Below are positions 12,392 through 22,319 of a stretch of DNA of 64,000 nucleotides, in pieces. Under the pieces are notes generated by a model. The model was not told the origin of the DNA, made no database searches, and saw only the letters and a list, made by a program, of their open reading frames with translations. Position numbers and translations under genes: made by a program. How positions within the stretch are numbered: position 1 is the stretch's first letter; each line of letters begins with the position of its first letter. Origin of the DNA: Arenimonas fontis (lineage in GTDB: Bacteria; Pseudomonadota; Gammaproteobacteria; Xanthomonadales; Xanthomonadaceae); assembly GCF_008386465.1 (NCBI RefSeq), contig NZ_VUOD01000001.1:248001-312000 (forward strand), given 5' to 3'.

Positions 12392-13303
12392 ATGACCGAA
12401 CCGAACGCCGCCGACGCCGAGCAGTCGCGCCCGGGTATCCCGCCCAGGCCCCAGCAGCAGGAGATGCCGCTGGCCATCGTCATGGGCCAGCCGGTGCTGC
12501 AGATGCCGCAGGACCTGTACATCCCCCCGGACGCACTGGAAGTCATCCTGGAAGCCTTCGAGGGCCCGCTGGACCTGCTTCTGTACCTGATCCGCCGGCA
12601 GAACCTGGACATCCTCGACATCCCGGTCGCCGAGATCACCCGCCAGTACGTGGACTACATCGAGGTGATGCGCGAGCTGCGCTTCGAACTGGCGGCCGAA
12701 TACCTGGTGATGGCCGCCATCCTGGCCGAGATCAAGTCGCGGATGTTGCTGCCGCGCCCGCCCAGCGAGGAAGGCCTCGAGGAAGACCCGCGCGCCGAAC
12801 TGGTGCGCCGGCTGCAGGAGTACGAGCGCTACAAGAAGGCGGCCGAGGATCTGGACCTGCTGCAGCGCCTGGACCGCGATACCAGCGTCGCCGGCGCCCA
12901 TGTGCCGGATCGGGCCACGCTGAAGGTGCCGCCGCCGGTGGAGCTGCGCGAGATGCTGCTGGCCCTGCGCGACGTGCTCAAGCGGGCCGAGCTGTACAGC
13001 CATCATGCGGTCCGGCGAGAGGCCCTGAGCGTGCGCCAGCGCATGGGCGAGGTGCTGGCGCGCCTGGGCGACGGCCAGTTCCACCTGTTCCAGACCCTGT
13101 TCAGTGCCGAAGAAGGCCGGCTGGGCGTGGTGGTCACCTTCCTGTCCATCCTCGAGCTGGCCAAGGAGCAGTTGATCGAGGTGGTACAGGAGGCGCCGCT
13201 GGCGCCGATCTACCTCAAGTCGCTGGCCGTGGCCGGCGAGGCGGCCAACGAACCCGAACTCCCAGAACCGACCTCGGACGGCGGCGAGACCGTCGCCGAG
13301 TGA
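12392..13303 (+). CDS. scpA: Segregation and condensation protein A
   Basis: Kleisin subunit that bridges the SMC heads. The 303 residues show a disordered N-terminus, then the kleisin N-terminal domain (LEAFEGPLDLLLYLIRRQNL followed by DILDIPVAEITRQY, about 51-85), the EYLVMAAILAEIKSRMLLPR helix, a charged middle, and a C-terminal winged-helix-type segment (VVTFLSILELAKEQLIEVVQ). It starts a three-gene run with scpB and rluB. The roughly 45-residue N-terminal extension before the kleisin motif is longer than in Bacillus; an internal ATG at residue 22 or 31 is possible. Confidence 0.95.
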   Translation: MTEPNAADAEQSRPGIPPRPQQQEMPLAIVMGQPVLQMPQDLYIPPDALEVILEAFEGPLDLLLYLIRRQNLDILDIPVAEITRQYVDYIEVMRELRFELAAEYLVMAAILAEIKSRMLLPRPPSEEGLEEDPRAELVRRLQEYERYKKAAEDLDLLQRLDRDTSVAGAHVPDRATLKVPPPVELREMLLALRDVLKRAELYSHHAVRREALSVRQRMGEVLARLGDGQFHLFQTLFSAEEGRLGVVVTFLSILELAKEQLIEVVQEAPLAPIYLKSLAVAGEAANEPELPEPTSDGGETVAE

Positions 13304-13325
13304 ACCCTCCCAGATCCGCGAGACC

Positions 13326-14123
13326 ATGGACCCGACCCTGATCCGACAGATCGTCGAGGCCGCCCTGCTGGCGTCCCCGCAGCCCCTGACCCTGGCCCAG
13401 TTGGCCGAGCTCTTCCCGGAGGAGGAAGCGGCCCCGCCGGGCAGCCTCCAGCAGGCCCTGGACGAACTGCGCGAGGCCTGTGCCGACCGCGGCGTCGAGC
13501 TGGTCGAGGTCGCCTCGGGTTTCCGCTTCCAGGTCAAGACCTCGGTGCACGCCTGGGTGGCCCGGCTCTGGACCGAACGCCAGACCCGCTACACCCGCGC
13601 CACCCTGGAGACCCTGGCCCTGATCGCCTACCGGCAGCCGATCACCCGCGGCGAGATCGAACAGATCCGCGGCGTCGCCGTCAGCTCCAACATCATCAAG
13701 GCCCTGGAGGAGCGCGAGTGGATCCGCGTGGTCGGCCACCGCGACGTGCCCGGCAGGCCGGCCCTGTTCGGCACCACCAAGACTTTCCTCGACTACTTCG
13801 GCCTCAGAAGCCTGGACGAACTGCCGCCGCTGGCCGAGCTGAAGGAAATCCCGGAGCTGGAACCGGAGCTGCCCTTCGAGCGCATCCCGCCGGGCGTGGC
13901 CAGTGCCGCCATGGGCGAGGACGGCGGCGGCGACAACGGCGAGGCCGGCGGCGAAACCGCGCCGGTTGCGACCGGTGTACACGGCGGGACCGGCGCGCAA
14001 GCACCGGTCGCCCACGACGACCACGACGCCGGCGAGCCCGGCCACGGCGAGGCTGGCGACCAGGCCGCCTCCGACATCCACGAAGAGGCCGGCGAAAACG
14101 CCGAGCCGGAGCAGACACGATGA
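13326..14123 (+). CDS. scpB: Segregation and condensation protein B
   Basis: Winged-helix dimer that binds the ScpA kleisin. Residues 1-185 carry the two winged-helix domains, with the hallmark RATLETLALIAYRQPITRGE and the following IRGVAVSSNIIKALEEREWI. From about residue 195 the protein ends in a 70-residue low-complexity tail rich in Gly, Glu, Asp, His and Ala, not expected to fold. The stop overlaps the rluB start (ATGA), implying coupled translation. Confidence 0.95.
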   Translation: MDPTLIRQIVEAALLASPQPLTLAQLAELFPEEEAAPPGSLQQALDELREACADRGVELVEVASGFRFQVKTSVHAWVARLWTERQTRYTRATLETLALIAYRQPITRGEIEQIRGVAVSSNIIKALEEREWIRVVGHRDVPGRPALFGTTKTFLDYFGLRSLDELPPLAELKEIPELEPELPFERIPPGVASAAMGEDGGGDNGEAGGETAPVATGVHGGTGAQAPVAHDDHDAGEPGHGEAGDQAASDIHEEAGENAEPEQTR

Positions 14124-15550
14124 GCGCCCCACGCAAGGTCCTTTCGCTCAAGGCCAAGGACACCGGAAACACCACCGCCCCGCGCGCCGAGGAACGCCTG
14201 CACAAGGTGCTGGCCCAGGCCGGGCTGGGCTCACGCCGCGCGCTCGAGGAGCGCATCGCCCAGGGCCTGGTCCGGGTCAACGGCGAGGTCGCCCGCACCG
14301 GCCAGTCGGTGCGCAGCGGCGACCGGGTCGAACTGGACGGCAAGACTTTCGTCGCCACCGCCCTGAGCGAACCGCCGGCGGTGCTGCTTTACAACAAGCC
14401 CGAGGGCGAGCTCACCACCCGCGAGGATCCCGAGGGCCGGCCGACCGTGTTCGAGTCGCTGCCACGGCTGAAGGGCTCGCGCTGGGTCGCGGTCGGCCGC
14501 CTGGACATCAACACCACGGGCCTGCTGCTGCTGACCACCGACGGCGAGCTGGCCAATGCCCTGATGCATCCCTCCAGCGGCATCCAGCGCGAGTACGTCT
14601 GCCGCATCCACGGCGAGGTGCCGGACGAGGTGGCGCAGCGCCTGGCCCGGGGTGTCGAGCTGGACGACGGCCCGGCCAGCTTCGACGAGATCGAGCGCAT
14701 CGGCAGCTCCGACTCGCATGCCTGGTTCCGCGTGGTGCTGCACGAGGGCCGCAACCGCGAAGTGCGCCGGATGTGGGAGTCGCAGGGCTTCCAGGTCAGC
14801 CGGCTCAAGCGCGTGCGCTACGGCGACATCGTCCTGCCGCGCACGCTGAAGCGTGGCCACAGCCAGGAGCTCCCCGAGGCCGAAGTGCGGCGCCTGCGGG
14901 CGAAGCTGGGCCTGGAGGACGGCATACCCGCGCTCACCCTGCAGCCGGTGATCGGCCAGCGCCGCTCCCGCCCCACCGAAATCCGGGTCGGCAAGGACCG
15001 CAAGCAGGCGTCCTACGTCAACGGCGCCATGCTCGAAGAGGAGGCGCGCGAACTGCGCCGCTTCGACCACGTGCGTGAAGAACCGCGCCGCGGCCGGCGC
15101 GGCGCACCCGGCAAAGGCAAGAAGCGCGGCAGCAAACCCGGCCGCGGTCCGCGCAACGACGACTTCGGCAACCGCGCCACCGCACCGGGCGGCCAGGTGC
15201 CGGGCGGCAAGCGGCGTCGGCCCGGCAGCCGCGGCGACCCCCAGCCGGCGCATGTGCACCACGAGGCCAACCCGGCCGCCTTCCGAAGCTGGTACGTGCC
15301 AGAGGGCGTGGATACCGTGTCGCGGGTGGCGCCCCCGCGCGGCGCCCGCCCAGCCAAGGGGCGCGGAGGTCAGGGCAAGCCGGGAACGGGTGGCCGTCCC
15401 GACGCGCGCCCGGGCAACCGCGGCGGCGGCAAGCCGGGCGGCGGCGGCAAGCCGGGCGGCGCCGCCCGCCCGGGTGGCGGCAAGCGGCATGGTCGTGGCC
15501 GTCAGGGCGGCGGCCAACGCCGTCCGGAAGGACTGCCCGGCGACGACTGA
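14120..15550 (+). CDS. rluB: 23S rRNA pseudouridine synthase RluB with long basic tail
   Basis: Makes pseudouridine 2605 in 23S rRNA. An S4 RNA-binding domain (ERLHKVLAQAGLGSRRALEE, about 25-44) is followed by the RsuA/RluB-type catalytic domain with Asp129 in VGRLDINTTGLLLLTTDG. RluB rather than RluE is favoured by size and by the scpB neighbour. After about residue 290 comes an unusual tail of nearly 190 residues, very rich in Gly, Lys, Arg and Pro, with tandem KPGGG-like units near 15,420-15,480. The start overlaps the scpB stop by 4 bases. Confidence 0.93.
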   Translation: MSAPRKVLSLKAKDTGNTTAPRAEERLHKVLAQAGLGSRRALEERIAQGLVRVNGEVARTGQSVRSGDRVELDGKTFVATALSEPPAVLLYNKPEGELTTREDPEGRPTVFESLPRLKGSRWVAVGRLDINTTGLLLLTTDGELANALMHPSSGIQREYVCRIHGEVPDEVAQRLARGVELDDGPASFDEIERIGSSDSHAWFRVVLHEGRNREVRRMWESQGFQVSRLKRVRYGDIVLPRTLKRGHSQELPEAEVRRLRAKLGLEDGIPALTLQPVIGQRRSRPTEIRVGKDRKQASYVNGAMLEEEARELRRFDHVREEPRRGRRGAPGKGKKRGSKPGRGPRNDDFGNRATAPGGQVPGGKRRRPGSRGDPQPAHVHHEANPAAFRSWYVPEGVDTVSRVAPPRGARPAKGRGGQGKPGTGGRPDARPGNRGGGKPGGGGKPGGAARPGGGKRHGRGRQGGGQRRPEGLPGDD

Positions 15551-15571
15551 GTCAGCAACCACTTCGCGATC

Positions 15572-16369
15572 TCAGCGCAGCTCGAAGGCGTCGGCGTCCA
15601 GGTGCGCGGGGAAACGCTCCCGATGCGCCGACAGCGCTGCCGCCGACAGCGTGACCGTGGCCACCTGCTCGCGCGCGTCCAGTTCCAGCAGCGGCTGGCC
15701 CAGGAAATCGTTGACGGCGCTGCCGCCGAGGTAATCGATGCCGTTGCCGTCGCGCCCGGTCCGGTTCACGCCGGCGCAGTAGGCCAGGTTTTCGATGGCG
15801 CGGGCCCGCAGCAGCGTCGTCCAGGCATGCTGGCGTGGCGCCGGCCAGTTGGCCACGAACAGCAGCAGGTCGTAGTCGAAACGGCCCGGCGCTTCGTGAT
15901 CGAAGCGGTTGCGGATGAACACCGGGAATCGCAGGTCGTAGCAGACCAGCGGCCGGATCCGCCAACCCTTGAGCTCGACGGCAAGCGGATCGCGGCCTGC
16001 CGCGTAGCGCTCGTGCTCGCGTGCCATGCGGAACAGGTGCCGCTTGTCGTAGTGGCACAGCCCGCCGTCCGGCGTGGCCCATAGCAGGCGGTTGTACACG
16101 CCAGCGCCTTCCCGGATCTGCACACTGCCGGCGACCACGGCGCCCAGGCGAGCGGCCTGTTCGCGCAGCCAGGCCACGGTCGGGCCGTCCATGCCTTCGG
16201 CCCCGGCCAGGGCCTCGTTGCTGAATCCGGAGGTGAAGGTCTCCGGCAGCAGCACCAGGTCGGTGGCGCCGGCCAGCGGCGCGATCAGCCGTGCATAGCG
16301 CTCGCGGTTGCCGGCCGGGTCGTGCCAGCGCGTGTCGCCCTGCACCAGAGATACCCGCAGGTCCTGCAT
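15572..16369 (-). CDS. Omega-amidase YafV-like (nitrilase family)
   Basis: A 265-residue C-N hydrolase with the catalytic triad Glu43 (LLPETFTSGFS), Lys109 (YDKRHLF) and Cys143 (LVCYDLRFP). The family hydrolyses alpha-ketoglutaramate or alpha-ketosuccinamate to the oxoacid and ammonia. Its ATG overlaps the stop of the upstream aminotransferase (ATGA). That pairing supports the glutamine-transaminase/omega-amidase route, in which amide hydrolysis pulls transamination of ketomethylthiobutyrate to methionine forward. I used the internal ATG because 20 upstream in-frame codons lie inside the aminotransferase gene. The convergent rluB ends 21 bases away. Confidence 0.88.
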   Translation of the reverse strand: MQDLRVSLVQGDTRWHDPAGNRERYARLIAPLAGATDLVLLPETFTSGFSNEALAGAEGMDGPTVAWLREQAARLGAVVAGSVQIREGAGVYNRLLWATPDGGLCHYDKRHLFRMAREHERYAAGRDPLAVELKGWRIRPLVCYDLRFPVFIRNRFDHEAPGRFDYDLLLFVANWPAPRQHAWTTLLRARAIENLAYCAGVNRTGRDGNGIDYLGGSAVNDFLGQPLLELDAREQVATVTLSAAALSAHRERFPAHLDADAFELR

Positions 16370-17532
16370 CACAACCGCTCCAGGCGCTCGATGGCGGCGT
16401 CCAGGGTGCTTTCGAGCTTGGCAAAACACAGCCGGGCCAGGCGCTGGCCGGCGGGCGGCGATTGGTAAAAGGGCGAAAGCGGGATCGCCGCCACGCCCTT
16501 CTCGACAGTCAGCCAGCGGCAGAACTCGACGTCGGACAGGTCGCTTGCGGCCGAATAGTCCACCAGCTGGAAATAACCGCCCGGCACTGGCAACGGCCGC
16601 AGCCTCGTGCCCTCCAGCTGGCGGCGGAAACGGTCACGCTTGGCCTGGTAGAAGGCGCCCAAGCCTTCGTGGTGCCCGGGCTCGTCGCGGATCATCTCGG
16701 CCAGGGCCCACTGGGCCGGAGTGAAGCTGCAGAAGGTGTTGTACTGGTGCACCTTGCGCAGCTCGGCCGAGAGCGCCGGCGGCGCGATCGCGTAGCCGAT
16801 CTTCCAGCCGGTGCAGTGGTAGGTCTTGCCGAAGCTGGAAACCACCACCGCCCGCGCGGCCAGTTCCGGGTCGCGCAGCACGCTCTCGTGCCGGCGGCCG
16901 TCGAAGACGATGTGTTCGTAGACTTCGTCGGACAACAGCACGATGTCGGTACCGGCAAGGATTCCGCGCAGCGCCGCCAGGTCGGCAGCACCGAACATCG
17001 CTCCCGACGGGTTATGCGGGCTGTTCACCATCAGCATGCGGGTGCGCGGGCTGATGGCGTCGCGCACCCGCTGCCAGTCCACCGAAAAATCGGCCGGGTC
17101 CAGCGGCACGTGCACGGCGCGGGCGCCGGCCAGTTCGATGGCCGGTTCGTAGCAGTCGTAGCAGGGATCGAGCACGATCACCTCCTCGCCCGGATGCACC
17201 AGGGCCAGCACCGCGTCGAAGATCGCCTCGCTGGCGCCGCCGGTCACCGTCACCTCGGCATCGGCGTCCACGCGGCGGCCGTAGCAGGCCAGGGTCTTGT
17301 CGGCGATGGCCTGGCGCAGGGCCGGGATGCCGGTCGAGGGGGCGTACTGGTTGCGGCCCTCGCTCACGGCCCGGGCCAGGGCGTCCACCAGCCGCTGCGG
17401 CGGCGGAAAATCGGGGAAGCCCTGGCCGAGGTTGACCGCGCCGTGCTCGGCGGCCAGTTGGCTCATCACGGTGAAGATGGTGGTGCCCACCCGGGGCAGG
17501 CGCGTGCGTGGGGTCATCGGCGTGGTCGGCAT
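16369..17532 (-). CDS. Methionine-type PLP aminotransferase (YbdL-like)
   Basis: A 387-residue class I/II aminotransferase. The substrate region includes NLGQGFPDFPPPQ (34-46), the aspartate/tyrosine pocket LLSDEVYEH, the PLP lysine Lys236 in SSFGKTYHCTGWKIGYA, and the C-terminal arginine region. It resembles the E. coli methionine aminotransferase YbdL and eukaryotic glutamine transaminase K/kynurenine aminotransferase. Coupled with the downstream omega-amidase, it most likely regenerates methionine from 2-oxo-4-methylthiobutyrate with glutamine as donor. A CATAAT -10-like element lies just upstream (17544-17549, minus strand). The gene is divergent from ccmA. Confidence 0.88.
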   Translation of the reverse strand: MPTTPMTPRTRLPRVGTTIFTVMSQLAAEHGAVNLGQGFPDFPPPQRLVDALARAVSEGRNQYAPSTGIPALRQAIADKTLACYGRRVDADAEVTVTGGASEAIFDAVLALVHPGEEVIVLDPCYDCYEPAIELAGARAVHVPLDPADFSVDWQRVRDAISPRTRMLMVNSPHNPSGAMFGAADLAALRGILAGTDIVLLSDEVYEHIVFDGRRHESVLRDPELAARAVVVSSFGKTYHCTGWKIGYAIAPPALSAELRKVHQYNTFCSFTPAQWALAEMIRDEPGHHEGLGAFYQAKRDRFRRQLEGTRLRPLPVPGGYFQLVDYSAASDLSDVEFCRWLTVEKGVAAIPLSPFYQSPPAGQRLARLCFAKLESTLDAAIERLERL

Positions 17533-17637
17533 GGTTTCCGGCGATTATGCCGGCCAGGCCGGCCGGGTGAAGCATTCGCGCCGGGATTGACCCTCGTCAT
17601 GGACCGGTGACGCGCCCAGTCGGTAGCATCCGCGCCG

Positions 17638-18288
17638 ATGGATCACTCCGCCGCCGCCGCCGTGCCCCTGCTGCAAGCCCGCGGCCTGGCGTTCGCCCGC
17701 AACGACGAGCCGGTGTTCGGCCCGCTGGATTTCCGGCTCGGGGCCGGCGAAGCGCTGCTTGTCCAGGGCGGCAATGGCGCCGGCAAGACCACCCTGCTGC
17801 GCGTGCTGGCCGGCCTGCTGCCCGCCGCCGCCGGCGAAGTGCGCCTGCAGGGCCGCCCGGTGGACCGTGAACACCTGGCCCGCGGCAGCGCCTACCTGGG
17901 CCACCAGCCCGGGCACAAGGCCGAACTGGGTGCAGCCGAGAACCTGGCCTACAGCCGAGCCCTGCACGGGGGCGGTGGCCCGGACATCGCCGAGGCCCTG
18001 GCCGAGGTCGGCCTGGCCGGCTACGAGGACGTCCCGGCCCGGCGCATGTCCGCCGGCCAGAACAAGCGCCTGGCCCTGGCCCGGCTGCGCCTGCAGTCGG
18101 CGCCGCTGTGGCTGCTGGACGAGCCCTACGCCAACCTCGACCTGGACGGCATCGCCCTGGTGAATCGCCTGGTGCAGGCGCATCTGGGCGAAGGCGGTGC
18201 GGTGCTGCTGACCACCCATGGCGCCTACGCGGCGCCGCCGGTGCCGGTGCGCACCCTGCACCTGGGCCCGGCCCGGGGCGAGCCGTGA
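17638..18288 (+). CDS. ccmA: Cytochrome c maturation ABC ATPase CcmA
   Basis: ATP-binding subunit of the CcmAB complex, which releases holo-CcmE from CcmC-D. The 216 residues show Walker A GGNGAGKT (44-51), signature [14 protein letters not shown] and Walker [13 protein letters not shown], all as in the CcmA family. First gene of a nine-gene ccm operon whose members overlap or nearly abut. Its stop overlaps the GTG start of ccmB. A TAGCAT -10-like sequence lies about 10 bases before the start codon. Confidence 0.96.
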   Translation: MDHSAAAAVPLLQARGLAFARNDEPVFGPLDFRLGAGEALLVQGGNGAGKTTLLRVLAGLLPAAAGEVRLQGRPVDREHLARGSAYLGHQPGHKAELGAAENLAYSRALHGGGGPDIAEALAEVGLAGYEDVPARRMSAGQNKRLALARLRLQSAPLWLLDEPYANLDLDGIALVNRLVQAHLGEGGAVLLTTHGAYAAPPVPVRTLHLGPARGEP

Positions 18289-18968
18289 GCGTGGCCTCGG
18301 CCTGGGACGCGGCGCGGGCCCAGGCCCGGCGCGACCTGCAACTGGTGTGGCGCCGGCGCGGCGATGCCGCCCAGCCCTTGCTGTTCACCGTGATGGTGGT
18401 GGCCCTGTTCCCGCTGGCCTTGGGAGCGGAACCGGAGCAACTGGCCAGGATCGCCCCGGCCGTGCTGTGGGTGGCGGTGCTGCTGGCCGGCCTGCTGACC
18501 CTCGATTCGCTGTACCGCAGCGACGTCGAGGACGGCAGCCTGGAGCAGATGCTGCTGGCGCCGGTGCCGCTGGCCTGGCTGCTGACGGTACGGGTGGCGG
18601 TGCACTGGGCCACCACCGCCCTGCCCCTGGTCCTGCTGGCGCCGGTACTGGCCGAACTGATGTACCTGCCGCGGGAACTTCTGCCGGTGCTGCTGGTCTC
18701 GCTGGCGCTGGGTACGCCGCTGCTGAGCCTGCTGGGGGCGGTGGTGGCGGCGCTGACGGTCGGGATACGGCGCTCTGGTATGCTTCTGGCCCTGCTGGCG
18801 CTGCCGCTTTTCCTGCCCGTGCTGGTGTTCGGTGCCGGCAGCGTGATGGCCGCCGCCCAGGGCCTGCCCTGGGCCGGTGCGCTGCTGCTGCTGGCGGCCG
18901 GACTGGCCCTGGCCCTCGTGCTCGCGCCGCTGGCCGCCGCCGCGGCCATCCGTATTGCCCTGACCTGA
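18285..18968 (+). CDS. ccmB: Heme exporter membrane protein CcmB
   Basis: Membrane partner of CcmA, 227 residues with about six hydrophobic segments. The family mark near the middle is [20 protein letters not shown] (about 71-90), followed by TM segments including [20 protein letters not shown]. The GTG start is fixed by the GTGA overlap with ccmA. In-frame sequence further upstream lies within ccmA and was rejected. Confidence 0.93.
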   Translation: MSVASAWDAARAQARRDLQLVWRRRGDAAQPLLFTVMVVALFPLALGAEPEQLARIAPAVLWVAVLLAGLLTLDSLYRSDVEDGSLEQMLLAPVPLAWLLTVRVAVHWATTALPLVLLAPVLAELMYLPRELLPVLLVSLALGTPLLSLLGAVVAALTVGIRRSGMLLALLALPLFLPVLVFGAGSVMAAAQGLPWAGALLLLAAGLALALVLAPLAAAAAIRIALT

Positions 18969-18976
18969 CCGCTGCC

Positions 18977-19726
18977 GTGAATCGCCTCCTGCTCTGGTTC
19001 CACCAACTCGGCTCGCCGCCGGTGTTCGACCGCTTCGCCGCGCGCTGGGCGCCCTGGGGTTTCGGCCTGGGCCTGCTGGGCATGGCCATCGGCCTGTACG
19101 GCGCGCTGTTCGTGGTGCCGCCCGACTACCAGCAGGGCGACAGCTTCCGCATCCTCTACATCCACGTGCCGGCGGCCTGGATGAGCCTGATGGTGTACGC
19201 GCTGATGGCCGTCTACGCGGCGATCGCCCTGGTCTGGCACATCAAGCTGTGCGAAGTGCTGGCCATGGCCTGCGCGCCGATCGGCGCCTGGTTCACCGCC
19301 GTCACCCTGGCCACCGGATCGATCTGGGGCAAGCCGATGTGGGGCACCTGGTGGGACTGGGATCCGCGCCTGACCTCGGAACTGGTGCTGCTGTTCCTGT
19401 ATCTGGGCGTGATCGGCCTGAACGCCGCCATCGAGGACCGGCGCGCCGCCGCCCGCGCCGCCGGCTTCCTGGCCATCGTCGGCGTGGTGCTGCTGCCGAT
19501 CATCCGCTACTCGGTGGAGTGGTGGAACTCGCTGCATCAGGGCGCCACCATCCGGGTGTTCGGCGAATCCACCATGGATTCGTCCATGGCCTGGCCACTG
19601 TGGGTGATGGTGCTGGCCACCAAGTTCTGGTTCGTCGGTTCGCTGCTGCAGCGGGCCAGGGCCGACAACCTGGCCCGCGAGGCCGGCAAGGACTGGGCGC
19701 GCGCCGCGGCGGGGGTGGACCGGTGA
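18977..19726 (+). CDS. ccmC: Heme-handling membrane protein CcmC
   Basis: Loads heme onto CcmE at the periplasmic face. The 249 residues have six TM segments and the tryptophan-rich heme-binding WWD motif [17 protein letters not shown] (about 120-136). Two histidines flank it (YIHVPAAW and [11 protein letters not shown]) as expected for axial heme ligands. The GTG start lies 8 bases after the ccmB stop. Confidence 0.95.
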   Translation: MNRLLLWFHQLGSPPVFDRFAARWAPWGFGLGLLGMAIGLYGALFVVPPDYQQGDSFRILYIHVPAAWMSLMVYALMAVYAAIALVWHIKLCEVLAMACAPIGAWFTAVTLATGSIWGKPMWGTWWDWDPRLTSELVLLFLYLGVIGLNAAIEDRRAAARAAGFLAIVGVVLLPIIRYSVEWWNSLHQGATIRVFGESTMDSSMAWPLWVMVLATKFWFVGSLLQRARADNLAREAGKDWARAAAGVDR

Positions 19727-19884
19727 GTTACCTCGGATACGTGCTCGGCGCCTACGCCGTGTTCGCCGTCTTCCTGGCCTGGGACTTCTGGGCGCCGCGC
19801 CTGCGCCTGACCCGCACCCGCCGCGAGATCGCCGCCCGGGCCCGACGCCAGGCCGCCCGGGCCGACGGGGAACCGAGCGCATGA
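19723..19884 (+). CDS. ccmD: Small heme exporter protein CcmD
   Basis: A 53-residue single-span protein: [20 protein letters not shown] forms the membrane helix, followed by a strongly basic cytoplasmic tail ([18 protein letters not shown]). CcmD links CcmC and CcmE. The GTG start overlaps the ccmC stop and its own stop overlaps the ccmE start, so it is easily missed by gene callers. Confidence 0.85.
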   Translation: MSYLGYVLGAYAVFAVFLAWDFWAPRLRLTRTRREIAARARRQAARADGEPSA

Positions 19885-20357
19885 ATCCGGTCCGCAAGCG
19901 ACGGCTGCTGCTGGTGCTGGCCCTGGTAGCCGCTTCGGCGGTGGCCGCCACCCTGGTGGCCCTGGCCCTGCGCGAGAACATCACCTACCTGTACACGCCC
20001 AGCCAGGTCTACGCCGGCGAGGCCGCCGACCAGGCCGTGTTCCGGCTCGGCGGCATGGTCGCCAAGCAGTCGCTGCGGCGCGAGCCCGGCAGCCTGAAGC
20101 TCAGCTTCGGCGTCACCGACGGCGACGCGGTGATGACCGTGCGCTACGAAGGCATCCTGCCCGACCTGTTCCGCGAGGGCCAGGCGGTGATCGCCACCGG
20201 CAGGCGGGTCGGCGACGAATTCCACGCCACCCAGGTGCTGGCCAAGCACGACGAGCAATACATGCCGCGCGAAGTCGCCGAGGCCATGGGCAAGGCCCAC
20301 CGCAAGCACAAGGTGCAGACCGATGACCCGCCCGCCGGCGGTGACGGAGGCTACTGA
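19881..20357 (+). CDS. ccmE: Periplasmic heme chaperone CcmE
   Basis: Membrane-anchored heme chaperone, 158 residues. The N-terminal TM anchor (about 8-30) is followed by an OB-fold domain with the covalent heme-binding histidine His123 and nearby Tyr127 in [14 protein letters not shown], the invariant family motif. The flexible C-terminal tail is Gly/Asp-rich. ATGA overlap with ccmD. Confidence 0.96.
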   Translation: MNPVRKRRLLLVLALVAASAVAATLVALALRENITYLYTPSQVYAGEAADQAVFRLGGMVAKQSLRREPGSLKLSFGVTDGDAVMTVRYEGILPDLFREGQAVIATGRRVGDEFHATQVLAKHDEQYMPREVAEAMGKAHRKHKVQTDDPPAGGDGGY

Positions 20358-22319
20358 GTGCTGCCCGAACTCGGCCTGGCCAGCCTGGCGCTGGCCCTGA
20401 TGCTGGCCCTGGCCCTGTCGGGCCTGCCGCTGGCCGGCGCCCAGCGGGGCCGGGCCGCCTGGATGGCGACGGCGCGACCGCTGGCCTACGCCCTGCTCGC
20501 GGCGGTGACGCTGTCCTACGCGCTGCTCACCTGGGCCTTCCTGGACCAGGACTTCTCGGTGGCCTACGTGGCCCAGAACAGCAACTCCCTGCTGCCCCTG
20601 CACTACCGGATCACCGCGGTCTGGAGCGCGCACGAGGGTTCGCTGCTGCTGTGGATCCTGATCCTGGCCTTCTGGACGGCGCTGGTGGCGCGCTTCTCGC
20701 GCAGCCTGCCGGCGCCGGTGCTGGCGCGGGTGCTGGCGGTGCTGGGCATGGTGGCGGTGGGTTTCCTGGCCTTCATCCTGTTCACCTCCAATCCCTTCAC
20801 CCGCCTGCTGCCGGAGGCCGCCGAAGGCCACGACATGAATCCGCTGCTGCAGGATCCGGGCATGATCTTCCACCCGCCCCTGCTGTACACGGGCTACGTC
20901 GGCTTCGCCGTCGCCTTCGCCTTCGCGGTGGCGGCGCTGATCGACGGCCGCATGGACGCGCAGTGGGTGCGCTGGTCGCGACCCTGGACCAATGTCGCCT
21001 GGGCCTTCCTCACCCTTGGCATCGCCCTGGGCAGCTTCTGGGCCTACTACGAACTGGGCTGGGGCGGCTGGTGGTTCTGGGATCCGGTCGAGAACGCGAG
21101 CTTCATGCCCTGGCTGGCCGGCGCCGCCCTGCTGCACTCGCAGGCGGTGACGGAAAAGCGCGGCAGCTTCCGCGGCTGGACCCTGCTGCTGGCCATCGCC
21201 GCCTTCTCGCTGTCGCTGCTGGGCACCTTCCTGGTGCGTTCGGGCGTGATCACCTCGGTGCACGCTTTCGCCTCCGACCCGGGGCGCGGCCTGTTCATCC
21301 TGGCGTTCCTGGGCCTGGTGATCGGTGGCTCGCTGCTGCTGTACGCGCTTCGGGCGCCGCGCGACGAGGCCGGCAAACCGTTCGCGCCGGTCTCGCGCGA
21401 GACCTTCCTGCTGCTCAACAACCTGCTGCTGAGCGCGGCCACGGCCATGATCCTGCTGGGCACCCTGTACCCCTTGCTGGCCGAGGCCCTGGACCTGGGC
21501 AAGATCTCGGTCGGCCCGCCCTATTTCGGCCTGATGTTCACCCTCCTGATGGTGCCGCTGGTGGCGCTGGTGCCGTTCGGCCCGCTCAGCCGCTGGCAAC
21601 GCGAGCAGGTCGGCCAGCCGCTGCGCTGGCTGGTGCCCTGGGCGGGGCTGGCCGTGCTGGCGGCGCTGCTGACCTGGTTCGCCTGGCCCGACGGCACCGC
21701 CAGGACCGCCTTCGGCATCCTCGGCGCCGCCTGGGTGGCCGGCGGCACCCTGCGCTTCGTCTGGAACCGGCTGCGCTCGGGCAGCCGCGGCCACCGTTTC
21801 ACCGCCGAGATGGCGGGCATGGTGCTGGCGCACGCCGGCATCGCCGTGTTCGTGGCCGGCGTACTGCTGACCGAAAGCACCAGCATCGAACGTGACGTCG
21901 CGGCCGCCCCCGGTTCCCGCTTCGAGCTGCGCGGCTATACCTTCGAGTTCCAGGGCGCCAAACACCATCAGGGCCCGAACTACGAATCCGACCGCGGCAC
22001 CGTCGTGGTCAGCCGCGAAGGGCGGCGGATCGCGGTGATGCACCCGGAGAAGCGCGCCTACGCCAGCGGCGGTCAGGTGATGACCGAAGCCGCCTTGCAT
22101 GGTGGCCTGCACCGCGACCTCTACGTCGCCATGGGCGAGCCCCTGGGCGAGGCCGGTGGCTGGGCCTTGCGCCTGTACGTGAAGCCCTGGATCCGCCTGA
22201 TCTGGCTGGGCGCCCTGCTGATGGCCCTGGGTGGCTTCGTGGCGGCGTTCGACCGCCGTTTCCGCCGCCCGTCCGCGGGTGCCGCCGCCCCCGCCACCAG
22301 ACCCGGAACCGACGCATGA
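20358..22319 (+). CDS. ccmF: Heme lyase subunit CcmF
   Basis: Core of the CcmFHI heme-lyase complex that attaches heme to apocytochrome c. A 653-residue polytopic protein with WWD domain GGWWFWDPVENASFMPWLAG (about 235-254), conserved histidines before and after it, and a large periplasmic region near the C-terminus. The GTG start abuts the ccmE stop with no gap. Length is normal for the family. Confidence 0.96.
   Translation: MLPELGLASLALALMLALALSGLPLAGAQRGRAAWMATARPLAYALLAAVTLSYALLTWAFLDQDFSVAYVAQNSNSLLPLHYRITAVWSAHEGSLLLWILILAFWTALVARFSRSLPAPVLARVLAVLGMVAVGFLAFILFTSNPFTRLLPEAAEGHDMNPLLQDPGMIFHPPLLYTGYVGFAVAFAFAVAALIDGRMDAQWVRWSRPWTNVAWAFLTLGIALGSFWAYYELGWGGWWFWDPVENASFMPWLAGAALLHSQAVTEKRGSFRGWTLLLAIAAFSLSLLGTFLVRSGVITSVHAFASDPGRGLFILAFLGLVIGGSLLLYALRAPRDEAGKPFAPVSRETFLLLNNLLLSAATAMILLGTLYPLLAEALDLGKISVGPPYFGLMFTLLMVPLVALVPFGPLSRWQREQVGQPLRWLVPWAGLAVLAALLTWFAWPDGTARTAFGILGAAWVAGGTLRFVWNRLRSGSRGHRFTAEMAGMVLAHAGIAVFVAGVLLTESTSIERDVAAAPGSRFELRGYTFEFQGAKHHQGPNYESDRGTVVVSREGRRIAVMHPEKRAYASGGQVMTEAALHGGLHRDLYVAMGEPLGEAGGWALRLYVKPWIRLIWLGALLMALGGFVAAFDRRFRRPSAGAAAPATRPGTDA

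Noticed and set aside
17597-22112. Two ~790-codon minus-strand open frames across the ccm operon
   Set aside because: Antisense to nine firmly identified ccm genes with tight plus-strand coupling.
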